The notes below the pieces were generated by a model that worked only from the letters and a program-made list of their open reading frames with translations, was not told the origin of the DNA and did not search any database. 64,000 nucleotides of DNA from an uncultured Granulosicoccaceae bacterium (lineage in GTDB: Bacteria > Pseudomonadota > Gammaproteobacteria > Granulosicoccales > Granulosicoccaceae). How positions within the stretch are numbered: the stretch's first letter is position 1; the number at the start of each line of letters is the position of its first letter. The position numbers and the translations under genes were made by a program. The stretch is from contig CALFCF010000001.1 of the NCBI GenBank assembly GCA_937951345.1, positions 1-64,000 of the forward strand. Direction: 5' to 3'. Positions 42,837 through 52,810 of the stretch are shown in pieces.

Positions 42837-43715
42837 ATGAGCACAGGAATCAGTGGTACTGGAAAAGGCAGCGCCTTGATTGTCGCCACGGCAATCGGTC
42901 TGACAGCGTGTGGTTCAGGGTCAGACAGTGGACCTGAGACAGCGGCTTTTGATGAGACGTTGAGCGCCCAGGCATTGCTGGATTCGTCGGTTGAATCGCA
43001 GAACCAACCGGTTACACCTAGCACCATTATCGGTGCCGACTTGCTGTTCGAACCGATGACTGATGCGGCAACCTATCTGGTGACCGTGCGCAATTTCTGG
43101 GGCATGGACGACTTCCCGCAGGCCTTTCCGGACAATGCACACTTGTCGCTGTTTGGAGGTGCGGTGCACAACGCATCGATATCGTTCTGGGAGATTGGCG
43201 AGCCGCCGAGTCGAGGTATTGAGGACATGGCGGAAGCCGGCCTGATTGACATACTGCTTTCAGACGAAGTAACCCCTGCGATCGAGCAGGGTACAGCCAG
43301 CTCTTTTATTGAAGTCAGACAATTCACGGACCCGGCCGTCGCAGGTGAGCCCGGTGAATTGCAGTTTGAAATTACTGTCACGCGTAGTCATCCGCTTGTC
43401 AGTATGACGTCGATGCTTGGCCCGAGCCCGGATTGGTTTGTCGGTGTAAGTGGCCTGTCGTTACTCGATGATGGTGATACAGCCGGCGTTCAGGGGCTAG
43501 CTGCGACGCTGCATCCGTGGTTTGAACGATTGGTGGTGGGTTCGCCATTACATGATGGTGGCAGTAAATCTGACATCACACCGGTGATGGGTGGGCCGGA
43601 TATCATTCCGCCGGACCCAATCGGGTTTGTTGCGTACAACGAGGCGGCCGGTGTTTATCTGCCGACGGATGTTCCTCAAATCGTGGCTGAATTTGATTTT
43701 CAGCGCATTCGATAG
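42837..43715 (+). CDS. Spondin-domain lipoprotein
   Basis: 292 residues. Signal with lipobox LTAC (Cys25). About 65-260 match the spondin N domain (ATYLVTVRNFWG, HLSLFGGAVHNA, THPLV-like SHPLVSMTSMLGPSPDWFVGVSG), a calcium-binding beta-sandwich best known from animal F-spondin and found in secreted proteins of marine bacteria. It probably sits on the cell envelope; partner unknown. It is 28 bp before the large lipoprotein gene, with which it is likely co-transcribed. Confidence 0.87.
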   Translation: MSTGISGTGKGSALIVATAIGLTACGSGSDSGPETAAFDETLSAQALLDSSVESQNQPVTPSTIIGADLLFEPMTDAATYLVTVRNFWGMDDFPQAFPDNAHLSLFGGAVHNASISFWEIGEPPSRGIEDMAEAGLIDILLSDEVTPAIEQGTASSFIEVRQFTDPAVAGEPGELQFEITVTRSHPLVSMTSMLGPSPDWFVGVSGLSLLDDGDTAGVQGLAATLHPWFERLVVGSPLHDGGSKSDITPVMGGPDIIPPDPIGFVAYNEAAGVYLPTDVPQIVAEFDFQRIR

Positions 43716-43743
43716 ACGACTTAGATTAGCGGGAATAACCTAG

Positions 43744-45705
43744 ATGAGAATCGGTCACTTCGTTGCACACGCGACTGCGCTTGTAGTGGTAGGTTTACTG
43801 GCAGGTTGTTCGTCGGGCAGCGATAACGCGCCAACTGATGTGCCGGTTGATGCAACAGACAACGCGGTAGATACATCGACGCAGCCGCAGTTAATCGGGC
43901 AATCACCTTCTGCAATGGATGACACCAGTGATACAAATACTGCTGTCGATGAGCCTACCGTCACCCCACAGTCTCCATCACCGGAACTGACAATCGATGA
44001 CACCGGTTCACTGGTAAGTGACTTACCGTTTATCACTGACGATTCGTTGGTTGAGGTCGTACCACCGCAGACTGTAACCGAGCCGTCGATCAACCCTGAG
44101 CCTGACACTGTTGTCGACACGGAAACCACTGTTGATGAAACTGTTGCGGACGTACCAGTAACAACACCTGAGGTTATAACGGACAACGAGGCAACGCAGG
44201 ATGCTTCTGTGTTGAACCCGTTTCTATTGGATGGTACGCCACGCGGGACACCGCCTATACCGTCCACAGCGCCGGACGATTGCATACTGGCAGTGGCAGG
44301 CGATGGTGCTATTTTTTGCTTTAGCCCTGCGACACGCACGTTGCGCGCCTGGGGAAGCACATCCGTTCCCTGGTGGTCGTTTGAGCTACCCGGCGACAAC
44401 GCTACCAACATCATTCGCGGTTTACAGGTTATCGACCAGCGGTTGATGCTGGTTGCTGAAATTCGTGTACCTGAACTCGAAAGGCGACTGGAGGTTTCGG
44501 TTTTTTCTACAGGTGGCCAGTTTGATCGCAGTATTTCATTCTGGACGCATAACACGGATCTCGATCTGGCAACACATCGTCTGTCAACAGCAACGCTTGA
44601 TGGAGACTTAATTGTCGTTACAGATCAGGGCGATTTCTCGAATAACATACTGCCGAATGCTAACCATGGGACGCAGGTGTTGACACTTGATATTCCTGAT
44701 GAAGGTATCGCAATTCGCTTTAACTATCTCCCGGATATGAGGCAAACCAACCCGTTGCAAATAATTAGCAACGCTGATAACGAAAATGATACTGAAGCTG
44801 CTAGTGAACAACTCGTACTTGAATTGGGTCATCAGGTAAGGTCAGTGGAGTCTCCTGCGCGGCTCAGTGTGGATAGTCTTGGTTCTTTCCAGTCGATACC
44901 TTTTACGCGCCGGAATTATCTACAAAAGAAAAGTCGTCTGACAGGTCTGATTGAATCACCACTATTACAGCAATTAGCCGAAAAAATTGAAAATGGTTAT
45001 CTTGATTTGCGTAATCAGGCGGGTGCATCGCTGGCAGATGCCATGCAGATTGCATTCGAGTGTCCGGATGGGGGTACCGCGCAGCGTATAGCTTCAGCCG
45101 GTCTGACTTCTCAAAGAAGCAGCTATATATTTGAGAATTGCAGCAGTGATAATTTAAGCGCAAACGGCACTTATACAAAAATCATGGGTGACTTTTGTGG
45201 AAGAGATTGCAGAGGGCCGCAACTGAATCTCTCGTTTACCGATTTCTCTGCAAGCTTTGCCGATGGAGACATATGGTCAGTACAGGGTTCCTTAATCCGC
45301 AACGCGGATCGCCTGAGTGCCACTCAGACCGGAGGGTTGATTGAAAATCCGGTGACTGACTACAGGAATTCCACGGATATCGAAGCGCTGACACTAGGCG
45401 ACAATGGCTTGTTGCTGCAGATTGATGCAGCAGCTTACGCGTATAGAGGCACTGCACTTAACGGAACGGGTAGCTGGTCCGGTAGCGGGTCATTAGTACA
45501 GCGCGACAATAGCACTGAATCATTTGATATGGACATGACCCGTACGCTGGAAGAGGGTGTTCAAACGCTGTTAACCGGTTACATTGAAGGTCGGCGAAGT
45601 GATGGTACTTCGTTACGTGTTGAAGTCGGTGGTGAAGATGAGCAACAGTTGACCTACACTGTGAGTGCCGGCACTGAATCGATCAGTATTGTCAATGACT
45701 GGTAA
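43744..45705 (+). CDS. Large lipoprotein, unknown
   Basis: 653 residues; lipobox LLAGC (Cys22). Residues 23-165 are an acidic Thr/Asp/Val/Pro-rich, probably disordered stalk. The central part (about 180-380) contains repeated short strands (DDCILAVAGDGAIFCFSP, NIIRGLQVIDQRLMLVAEI, LDGDLIVVTDQGDFSNN) that suggest a beta-propeller-like fold, and the C-terminal 250 residues look like a beta-rich domain with four Cys. No family recognised. Likely in an operon with the spondin lipoprotein. Confidence 0.75.
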   Translation: MRIGHFVAHATALVVVGLLAGCSSGSDNAPTDVPVDATDNAVDTSTQPQLIGQSPSAMDDTSDTNTAVDEPTVTPQSPSPELTIDDTGSLVSDLPFITDDSLVEVVPPQTVTEPSINPEPDTVVDTETTVDETVADVPVTTPEVITDNEATQDASVLNPFLLDGTPRGTPPIPSTAPDDCILAVAGDGAIFCFSPATRTLRAWGSTSVPWWSFELPGDNATNIIRGLQVIDQRLMLVAEIRVPELERRLEVSVFSTGGQFDRSISFWTHNTDLDLATHRLSTATLDGDLIVVTDQGDFSNNILPNANHGTQVLTLDIPDEGIAIRFNYLPDMRQTNPLQIISNADNENDTEAASEQLVLELGHQVRSVESPARLSVDSLGSFQSIPFTRRNYLQKKSRLTGLIESPLLQQLAEKIENGYLDLRNQAGASLADAMQIAFECPDGGTAQRIASAGLTSQRSSYIFENCSSDNLSANGTYTKIMGDFCGRDCRGPQLNLSFTDFSASFADGDIWSVQGSLIRNADRLSATQTGGLIENPVTDYRNSTDIEALTLGDNGLLLQIDAAAYAYRGTALNGTGSWSGSGSLVQRDNSTESFDMDMTRTLEEGVQTLLTGYIEGRRSDGTSLRVEVGGEDEQQLTYTVSAGTESISIVNDW

Positions 45706-45760
45706 TTGCTTGAGCGGTTATAAAGCTTAAGCAGTTGCAAGCAAGGCAGTTGATATCAAC

Positions 45761-46126
45761 ATGACCACTACAAAAGAGCACGATGCCCAAATCGCCAAAT
45801 AAACATTTGCGGAAGTCTATCCGCATTATGTTACGAAGGTTGAAAAGAAAGGCCGAACCACAGAAGAACTGCATGAAGTCATTAATTGGTTGACCGGATT
45901 CAACGATAAAGACTTGCAGAAATTAGTGGATAAAGGAGTTACGTTTGAAGAATTCTTTGCTAAAGCGAAAATAAACCCCAATGCAAAACTGATCACCGGA
46001 TCAATCTGCGGTTATCGCATTGAGGATACAAAAACACCGTTAACCCAACAAGTCAGATATCTGGACAAACTTGTGGACGAACTCGCCAAGGGTCGTAAGA
46101 TGGAAAAAATTCTGCGCTCCGGGTAA
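45761..46126 (+). pseudogene. DUF2200 family protein, interrupted by a stop codon
   Basis: From the ATG at 45761 the frame gives MTTTKEHDAQIAK, then TAA at 45800-45802, then TFAEVYPHYVTKVEKKGRT and the rest of a DUF2200 protein (INWLTGFNDKDLQKL, FEEFFAKAKINPNAKLI, VRYLDKLVDELAKGRKMEKILRSG) up to 46126 in the same frame. DUF2200 proteins normally continue through this point with a Met or similar residue. So one nonsense codon splits an otherwise intact 121-codon gene. Restart further down (TTG at 45890) would lose the conserved N-terminal third. Confidence 0.82.
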
Positions 46127-46153
46127 TGGGAGTGCCGGTTATCAGCGGCTAAA

Positions 46154-46834
46154 TCAGCAGGGGTTATCAAATTTAAAGGCCAATTCTCCATCATCCCTAT
46201 GAGCTTTCAGCCAGCCTGTATAAGTTGAACTGTCGATGATTGTTTCTTCACGCATTTTGAGTGGCATATAGTCTGGTCTTCGTTCCAGCTTTAACCACAA
46301 TTGATCAGCCGTAGATTCGAATCCTCGAAGCGTAAGCGAGTAGTAACCATCATCTCTATTGTGTATAGCCATCTCGAGTGGGTCTTGATTCGGCTGCACA
46401 TGTAATTCATGACCTGTATCTGGCGTGATAAACCACTCCGCCTGAAGTAGATCGTCAAGGCTGCTAAATTCCCCCGGGCCTTGCTCTTTCATCCAAAGTA
46501 GCTGGCCATCTACCGTTTTAACACGTAACCAGCTCTTGTGCGTTCCATACACATGGATGGACGGTGAAATAGCATAAGTGAAGTGTGTTAGTTTAAGGGT
46601 GTAGATGTCTTCGGCAACCAGGGCAGGGTAGGCACTTTCAGTTGGGTTGTTGAATAGTTCGATATCAACTGGTGTACTCAAAGCGGTTATAAGCCAACGC
46701 TCATCTGAGCTAGTCTCCCAGTAATCGGCGTAACTTGGAAATTTGAAATACCCTGTCAAATTGGCTGCATCAGATGATGCAAATACGGTGATAGGGAAAA
46801 AAACTATGACTAACAGTGTTTTTAGAAATCGCAT
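46154..46834 (-). CDS. Exported protein, unknown
   Basis: 226 residues with a clear signal peptide (MRFLKTLLVIVFFPITVFASS). The mature part is rich in aromatic residues (SYADYWETSSDERWLI, SWLRVKTVDGQLLWM, TGWLKAHRDDGELAFKF) and could hold an SH3-like domain at about 105-125; no family is recognised with confidence. A C-terminal Cys ends the protein. Convergent with the broken DUF2200 gene, 27 bp away. Base composition is a little more AT-rich than neighbours. Confidence 0.7.
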   Translation of the reverse strand: MRFLKTLLVIVFFPITVFASSDAANLTGYFKFPSYADYWETSSDERWLITALSTPVDIELFNNPTESAYPALVAEDIYTLKLTHFTYAISPSIHVYGTHKSWLRVKTVDGQLLWMKEQGPGEFSSLDDLLQAEWFITPDTGHELHVQPNQDPLEMAIHNRDDGYYSLTLRGFESTADQLWLKLERRPDYMPLKMREETIIDSSTYTGWLKAHRDDGELAFKFDNPC

Positions 46835-47083
46835 AGTGATACCAGTGGTTGTGGGTGGGTATAGCTATGTTCGCCCACTACCGATCGTCAATGGGGATCA
46901 ATACACGTTCAAAAATGATCAATTATGATGGTGGATAATCTTTTGTGCGCTTGTGCACAGAGCGGCAGAATCGAAAAAACAATAGCCGACGAAAAAACGA
47001 CACCTGAAAAAACGGTTTGGGAACTTAGCCGCTATTCAAACATGCGCCCATCGAACACGTCCCGCACGGTCAAATCTGAACAA

Positions 47084-48112
47084 TCACAATTCATCAGACT
47101 TAAAACTGTCATAGGTTTCAAGCAGTCTGTCTGCAGCAACTGATGCTGATAGCTCGCCGTTGTCTATTGCCTTTTGTATGTCTTGAAGCTTTTCCTTAAC
47201 CGCTTTGTTATCACGAAACCTTGTCAGTAACCGATCTTCAAGCTGTGCCCACAGCCATTGATGTTGCTGGGTATTACGCCGGGTAGCAAATTCGCCACTG
47301 GCGGTAACTGCGTTTTGAAAGTCGCAAACGCTCTGCCAGACTTCTGCAATGCCATGACTATGCAGTGCGCTACAGGTCAACGCTCTGGGTGACCAGGCAT
47401 TGCTACGCGGTGTAATAATTTCAAGTGCACGTTGATACAAGGCTGCTGCTTGACGCGCAGCGAGAGAGCGGTCGTCGTCTGCCGGGTCTGCTTTGTTAAC
47501 AACCAACAGGTCAGCCACTTCGATAATGCCTTTTTTTATGCCTTGCAATTCATCGCCGGCACCGGCCAGCATTAACACCATAAAACAGTCGACCATCGAA
47601 TCGACAACGACTTCTGATTGCCCGACACCCACGGTTTCAACCAATACCACGTCATAACCGGCAGCTTCGCAAAGCAGAATGGATTCACGCGATGTTCGTG
47701 CGACACCGCCAAGCTCACCGCTGGTTGGTGAGGGTCTGACATAAGCGTGCTTGTGTTGACTCAAATTGAGCATGCGTGTTTTGTCGCCCAGAATACTGCC
47801 GCCGGTCCGACTGCTGGTGGGGTCAATGGCCAGTACTGCAACACGCTTACCGGTATCTATCAGGTGAAGTCCAAGCGCTTCGATAAACGTGCTCTTACCC
47901 ACACCGGGTACACCGCTGATTCCAACCCGCAAAGCGTTGCCGGTGTTCGGCATAACACGTTCGAGCAGTGAGTTTGCGAGTTCGCGATCAGCCGGTCGGC
48001 TGGATTCAACCAGCGTTATGCTGCGCGCCAGTATCGAACGATCGCCGCGTTGCAAACCGGCATCAAAGTCATCAAGTGACAGGGTGGGGCGCGTGCTGCC
48101 TGATGTGGTCAT
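47084..48112 (-). CDS. meaB: Methylmalonyl-CoA mutase-associated GTPase MeaB
   Basis: G-protein chaperone that gates adenosylcobalamin loading into methylmalonyl-CoA mutase and protects it from inactivation. 342 residues with Walker [28 protein letters not shown], the ETVGVGQSE switch and VVNKADPAD for guanine specificity. Third gene of the mutase operon, 36 bp after the large subunit. Confidence 0.95.
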   Translation of the reverse strand: MTTSGSTRPTLSLDDFDAGLQRGDRSILARSITLVESSRPADRELANSLLERVMPNTGNALRVGISGVPGVGKSTFIEALGLHLIDTGKRVAVLAIDPTSSRTGGSILGDKTRMLNLSQHKHAYVRPSPTSGELGGVARTSRESILLCEAAGYDVVLVETVGVGQSEVVVDSMVDCFMVLMLAGAGDELQGIKKGIIEVADLLVVNKADPADDDRSLAARQAAALYQRALEIITPRSNAWSPRALTCSALHSHGIAEVWQSVCDFQNAVTASGEFATRRNTQQHQWLWAQLEDRLLTRFRDNKAVKEKLQDIQKAIDNGELSASVAADRLLETYDSFKSDEL

Positions 48113-48148
48113 TTCGAGCGCACGAGCAGAATAAGGTGGTGCATAGCG

Positions 48149-50377
48149 TTACGCCGCATAACCCAGTGCTTTGTTTAATTTGGCCAACAGATTGACTGCC
48201 GCATCACTGATAATCGTTCCCGGTGGAAAGATGGCGGCTGCACCTGCGTCGATCAGAGCGTCAAAGTCAGCAGGTGGTATAACACCACCGACAGTAATCA
48301 GAATGTCTTCACGTCCGAGTGCCGCCAATTCTTTTTTCAGTTCCGGTACCAGCGTCAGGTGACCAGCTGCGAGGGAACTTGCGCCGATAATGTGTACATC
48401 GTTTTCAACCGCCTGACGCGCGACCTCTGCCGGTGTCTGGAATAGGGGCCCGATGTCGACATCGAAACCGAGATCGGAAAACGCGCTGGCGATAACTTTC
48501 TGGCCGCGATCATGGCCATCCTGTCCCATCTTGGCTACCAGTATGCGTGGTCGTCTACCTTCGTTTTGTTCGAACGCTTCAATCATGTCATCGATTTTCG
48601 CCACGGTCTCTCCTGTGCCTGCACCACTTAATTCACTGCGATACACACCCTGTATAGATCTGATCTCTGCAACATGTCGACCAAAGCTTGATTCCAGCGC
48701 ATCAGACATTTCACCGACCGTTGCTTTTGCGCGCGCAGCATCGACCATAAGCGCGAGCAAATTCTGCTGCATGGATTGATTATCAGGCTTGTTGTTAGCC
48801 GCGAGATCCTGCAGTGCACGAAGCGCTCGCTTACAGGCTACGGCATCGCGCGTAGTGCGCAATTCGTTTAACTGATTGATCTGGCTTTCGCGCACGACAC
48901 TGTTATCTACCTGTCTGACGTTAACACTTTCCTCCTGCTCAGGGAAAAAACTGTTAACCCCCACGACCGTCTGCTGACCGGAATCAATATGCGCCTGAAT
49001 GCGTGCTGCCGATTGTTCGATGCGTAGCTTCGGGATGCCAAGCTCTATGGCTTTGGCCATACCGCCTTTTTTTTCAACTTCAATAATGTGTTCCCAGGCT
49101 CTGGCCGCCAGATCTGCTGTCAGTTTTTCCATAAAGTAACTGCCACCCCAGGGATCGGCAGGTCTGACCGTGCCACTTTCCATTTGCAGAAGCAGTTGTG
49201 TGTTGCGTGCAATGCGCGCTGCGTGATCTGAAGGCAACGCCAGTGCTTCATCGAGTGCGTTGGTATGCAAGGATTGCGTATGGCCCTGTGTCGCGGCCAT
49301 CGCCTCGATACAGGTACGAGTGACGTTGTTGTAGACATCCTGCGCCGTCAAGCTCCAGCCGGATGTCTGACAATGCGTTCTGAGGCTAAGGGATTTCGGA
49401 TTTTTCGGTTCGAACTGACTGACTAATCGAGACCACAGTAAACGGGCGGCACGCAGTTTGGCAATTTCCATGTAGAAGTTCATGCCGATTGCCCAGAAGA
49501 ACGACAGTCGCGGGGCAAAGCTGTCGACATCCATTCCGGCATCAATGCCGGTACGCAGATACTCGATGCCATCAGCGAGCGTGTAGGCGAGTTCAAGATC
49601 AGCGGTCGCACCGGCTTCCTGCATGTGATAGCCGGAAATACTGATGCTGTTAAATTTGGGCATGCGTTCCGATGTATACGCGAAGATATCGGAAATGATG
49701 CGCATGGATGGAGACGGCGGGTAAATGTAGGTGTTACGCACCATGAACTCTTTAAGGATATCGTTCTGAATGGTGCCGGTTAATTTTTCCGGTGCGACGC
49801 CTTGTTCTTCCCCTGCAACGATAAAGAGCGCGAGTATCGGTAACACCGCACCGTTCATGGTCATGGATACACTCATTTGATCCAGCGGTATGCCGTTAAA
49901 CAGCGTACGCATATCCATAATCGAATCAATAGCTACACCTGCCATACCGACATCGCCGGTAACTCGGGGGTGGTCGGAGTCGTAGCCGCGGTGTGTGGCT
50001 AAATCGAACGCGATTGACAGGCCTTTTTGTCCTGCCGCGAGGTTGGCGCGATAAAACGCGTTACTCTCTGCTGCAGTTGAGAACCCGGCATACTGTCGAA
50101 TCGTCCAGGGTCTGGAGACATACATGCTGGGGTAGGGGCCGCGTACAAAAGGCGGTAACCCGGGGTATGTGTCAACAAATCCCAATCGATCGATAGCATC
50201 AGCCTCATAACCTGATTGGATCGCTATCTGTTCCAGCGTCTGCCAGTCTTCTTCACTATTACGATGTTCTTTGCGATGACCGGCCGGCGCATCAGATGCA
50301 AGTCCAGCTACGCCTGACGGACTTGCAAGCGATGCAGGATCAGGAAGAGTGAATCGTGTTTTTTGAGTACTATCCAT
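48149..50377 (-). CDS. mutB: Methylmalonyl-CoA mutase, large (catalytic) subunit
   Basis: Interconverts succinyl-CoA and (R)-methylmalonyl-CoA with adenosylcobalamin; used for propionate and odd-chain or branched substrate breakdown. 742 residues. The TIM barrel with substrate residues ([41 protein letters not shown]) fills the N-terminal part, and the cobalamin-binding domain is C-terminal, with DGHDRG holding the lower-ligand His and the following GLA-type loops ([11 protein letters not shown]). It lies 17 bp after the small subunit. Confidence 0.95.
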   Translation of the reverse strand: MDSTQKTRFTLPDPASLASPSGVAGLASDAPAGHRKEHRNSEEDWQTLEQIAIQSGYEADAIDRLGFVDTYPGLPPFVRGPYPSMYVSRPWTIRQYAGFSTAAESNAFYRANLAAGQKGLSIAFDLATHRGYDSDHPRVTGDVGMAGVAIDSIMDMRTLFNGIPLDQMSVSMTMNGAVLPILALFIVAGEEQGVAPEKLTGTIQNDILKEFMVRNTYIYPPSPSMRIISDIFAYTSERMPKFNSISISGYHMQEAGATADLELAYTLADGIEYLRTGIDAGMDVDSFAPRLSFFWAIGMNFYMEIAKLRAARLLWSRLVSQFEPKNPKSLSLRTHCQTSGWSLTAQDVYNNVTRTCIEAMAATQGHTQSLHTNALDEALALPSDHAARIARNTQLLLQMESGTVRPADPWGGSYFMEKLTADLAARAWEHIIEVEKKGGMAKAIELGIPKLRIEQSAARIQAHIDSGQQTVVGVNSFFPEQEESVNVRQVDNSVVRESQINQLNELRTTRDAVACKRALRALQDLAANNKPDNQSMQQNLLALMVDAARAKATVGEMSDALESSFGRHVAEIRSIQGVYRSELSGAGTGETVAKIDDMIEAFEQNEGRRPRILVAKMGQDGHDRGQKVIASAFSDLGFDVDIGPLFQTPAEVARQAVENDVHIIGASSLAAGHLTLVPELKKELAALGREDILITVGGVIPPADFDALIDAGAAAIFPPGTIISDAAVNLLAKLNKALGYAA

Positions 50378-50394
50378 TCGTTGTTACCCTGATC

Positions 50395-52494
50395 CTATAG
50401 CTTTCCAAGAGACTGTTGCAGGTTGTTAGCCAGTGCGATGACATCGCAGCCAGCGAACATATCGTGATCCCAGTCACTGGCGGCCGAGGCGTTACTATCA
50501 TCTGTTTTAAAAATAGCACTGGTTTTACCGGCAAGTACCACAACGTTTGTTCCTTTACGTTTAAGGGATTGCGTTAACCCGGCAGCTATTTGTCGATAGC
50601 TGTCATCGTCACCACACAATACACAGATAGGTGCCAGTGTCGTCGAATCATTTAACTGCGTATGCAGTTGCGCCTGTAACCAGTCTTTTGGATTGGTGTC
50701 CGGTTCAATTGCATTTTCTAACACAATATCACTGCAGGTTAGGCCGATAGCGCTCACCAGATTACGTGCGAATCCGGCACGTGCGCGGTAGATAGCCGGC
50801 TTGCCAAAACAAATCAGATGACAGGCGATAGTCTTGTTGGTTGCCTGGTCGTCGCTGCCGGATTGATTGATACTGTCGATTGAAAACGCATTCAATGATT
50901 GACAGGTCTGAGCGCGTAACGATTCAAACGCCGCTGAATCACGAAAGTCTGTATTCTCGCTTGTGGCAGAACATGCATCAGACTGCGCTAGATGCAATTC
51001 TTGAGCAGCGGCGAACTCGCTAACACCAACCAACGGCAACGTTCGATGCGCAATTTTTGTACTTCGCTTCTGCCGGCTGCCGGCAATGCGCTCCAGGAGC
51101 GATCCATTGTCCAGATTTTCCTCAATACCACCGCTTGACTCTATCTCCTGGAGTAGTTGCCAGGCTTTTTCAACAGATTCCGTAGTTTGAGATTCGGCAA
51201 AGGGTGAACCACCGATCGGATCCTGCACACGGTATAGATTTGATTCCTGCATCAGGATGTGTTGAATGTTACGGGCAAGTCGACGGGCATCTTCATCGGG
51301 ATCTGCTGCCGGAAACGATGCATTGATCGAACATGGTCGATGGGGTTCTACGGATATGCTGTCCGCGCCCCCAATTGCCGCTGCAGCGCAGGCGATTGTA
51401 TTGCGCAGTTGATTGTTGTCAGTATCAAGCAGACTGAGCATGCGCAGCGATGTATGTGCATGTATGTTGGGTAGCAGTATTCCCGAAGGTTTATCTGTTT
51501 CTGAATCTGACTGCGTTAGCAAATAGCACCAGGTTTCGCGTAGCGCGCGCAGTTTGATGATGTTGGCGAAAAAGTCATGATCAATCGCAACATGAAAAAC
51601 GATTTGCCTGTTAGCTTGTTCAAGCGTAATCCCCAGCTCCCGTAGCCATTTGAGATACGCGAGTCCACTTGCGCAGGCTATCGCGATTTCCTCTATGCGA
51701 GTACAACCGAGGTTGTGGTAGTGACGCAAGTCGACCGCCAGATGAGTGATTTGCTCCTCTGCAGCGGTTGACTTTGTTATCGAGTTCCCGAGCGTTGACA
51801 GTTCGTCTGCAGATGGTTTTTCCCTTGTCTGCGGGTTTTGTGAAGGCAAGGAAAGCCAATCGTGGTTCAGTGCCAGGCGTATCTGGTCACCGGACAGATT
51901 GCGCGCAGCGTACCCCTGGCGCAACGCGTCAACCGGGCTGGTACCTGGCAATGCCGGTTCAATCGATAGTGTGATGAGTTCAAGATAAACACCATCGGTT
52001 AACGCATCGGCGTCTGAGTGATTATCGATTGCTATCCAACTGGATTCATTGCTATCAGAATTCTCAGCACTTGCAGCGGAACGATTTTTTGCGAATAGGT
52101 GCACTGAAGTCGCTCCCTGCGATAATTCGCTCAGCATTAACCGATTGGCATCCTTGATTGATGTGGCACGAACTTTTTGTCTAATGTCCCATATGCCACT
52201 GTCGTTGGAACTGTTTGACCCGTCTGTATATTGCGCATGGTGGGCGGACTGTCGACGAGCGCTTGCCAGCGGTATATCGTTTGGTAAATCAGCACGCGTG
52301 TAGAGTGGACGAGTCGTTAAGCCGTCAAGTGTTGAATAGGAGAGCTTGTTTAGCGCTGCCTGTAAGGTCTCGCTGGATGGTGCTTCATTGTTCGATGTTG
52401 ACGCTCTGTTGCTTGATGCCGCGAGTAACCGCAGCCATGCATCGGTGCTGGCGTCAGGAAATTCCTGTTCAATGCCACAGTCAGTATCGATCAT
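50395..52494 (-). CDS. mutA: Methylmalonyl-CoA mutase, small (non-catalytic) subunit
   Basis: A 699-residue relative of the large subunit that builds the alpha-beta heterodimer. The barrel is recognisable (LYTRADLP, GIWDIRQKV, YLKWLRELGITLEQANRQIVFHVAIDHDFF, DPIGGSPFAE), but the C-terminal domain lacks the DGHDRG cobalamin motif, as expected. It contains several Ser/Asn/Asp-rich insertions (around 25-45, 90-160 and 510-545), making it somewhat longer than typical. First gene of the operon; no methylmalonyl-CoA epimerase or propionyl-CoA carboxylase is in the window. Confidence 0.93.
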   Translation of the reverse strand: MIDTDCGIEQEFPDASTDAWLRLLAASSNRASTSNNEAPSSETLQAALNKLSYSTLDGLTTRPLYTRADLPNDIPLASARRQSAHHAQYTDGSNSSNDSGIWDIRQKVRATSIKDANRLMLSELSQGATSVHLFAKNRSAASAENSDSNESSWIAIDNHSDADALTDGVYLELITLSIEPALPGTSPVDALRQGYAARNLSGDQIRLALNHDWLSLPSQNPQTREKPSADELSTLGNSITKSTAAEEQITHLAVDLRHYHNLGCTRIEEIAIACASGLAYLKWLRELGITLEQANRQIVFHVAIDHDFFANIIKLRALRETWCYLLTQSDSETDKPSGILLPNIHAHTSLRMLSLLDTDNNQLRNTIACAAAAIGGADSISVEPHRPCSINASFPAADPDEDARRLARNIQHILMQESNLYRVQDPIGGSPFAESQTTESVEKAWQLLQEIESSGGIEENLDNGSLLERIAGSRQKRSTKIAHRTLPLVGVSEFAAAQELHLAQSDACSATSENTDFRDSAAFESLRAQTCQSLNAFSIDSINQSGSDDQATNKTIACHLICFGKPAIYRARAGFARNLVSAIGLTCSDIVLENAIEPDTNPKDWLQAQLHTQLNDSTTLAPICVLCGDDDSYRQIAAGLTQSLKRKGTNVVVLAGKTSAIFKTDDSNASAASDWDHDMFAGCDVIALANNLQQSLGKL

Positions 52495-52810
52495 GTGTCT
52501 TATCCGGGGCTGTCTCAGTATGGTTCTTGCGGCGAACCGATTTTGGCGATCAGCAGGTTACAGATTTTATGCGTGTATTGCGTCCTGCACGGGACGAAAG
52601 CAATAACGCAGGTAATTGCTCAAAAACTATGCGCAGCTTTATTTGCGACACACCTTCTACACTCGTTATATTATAGCGCGCCCCGCCGAGCGGCTCTATC
52701 TGAAAACCGCAAAGCTCGATCTGCATCGACTTATTCCGGCTGATGACACAAATCCAACCGTTTGTTTGTAACGCTGAAATTGCCGGATAGTTCCGAGGCT
52801 GTCGCCCGAT
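52495..52810. other. Upstream region of the mutase operon
   Basis: 316 bp with no gene. On the minus strand a perfect TATAAT occurs at 52675-52670, about 175 bp before mutA, after a very GC-rich stretch; no good -35 box is at the right distance, so its use as a promoter is uncertain. The left end overlaps a small inverted repeat at the MnmC-like gene's stop (CCCGA and TCGGG around 52805-52824). Confidence 0.4.

Noticed and set aside
11846-46126. Reassignment or programmed readthrough of TAA, suggested by two in-frame TAA codons
   Set aside because: Many sound genes of the window (for example fdhA, dnaK) end at TAA, and no recoding signal is visible; nonsense mutation or sequencing error is simpler.
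46305-46340. tRNA-like TTCGAATCC word
   Set aside because: No acceptor or anticodon stems fit around it, and it is inside the exported protein gene; no tRNA was found in the window.
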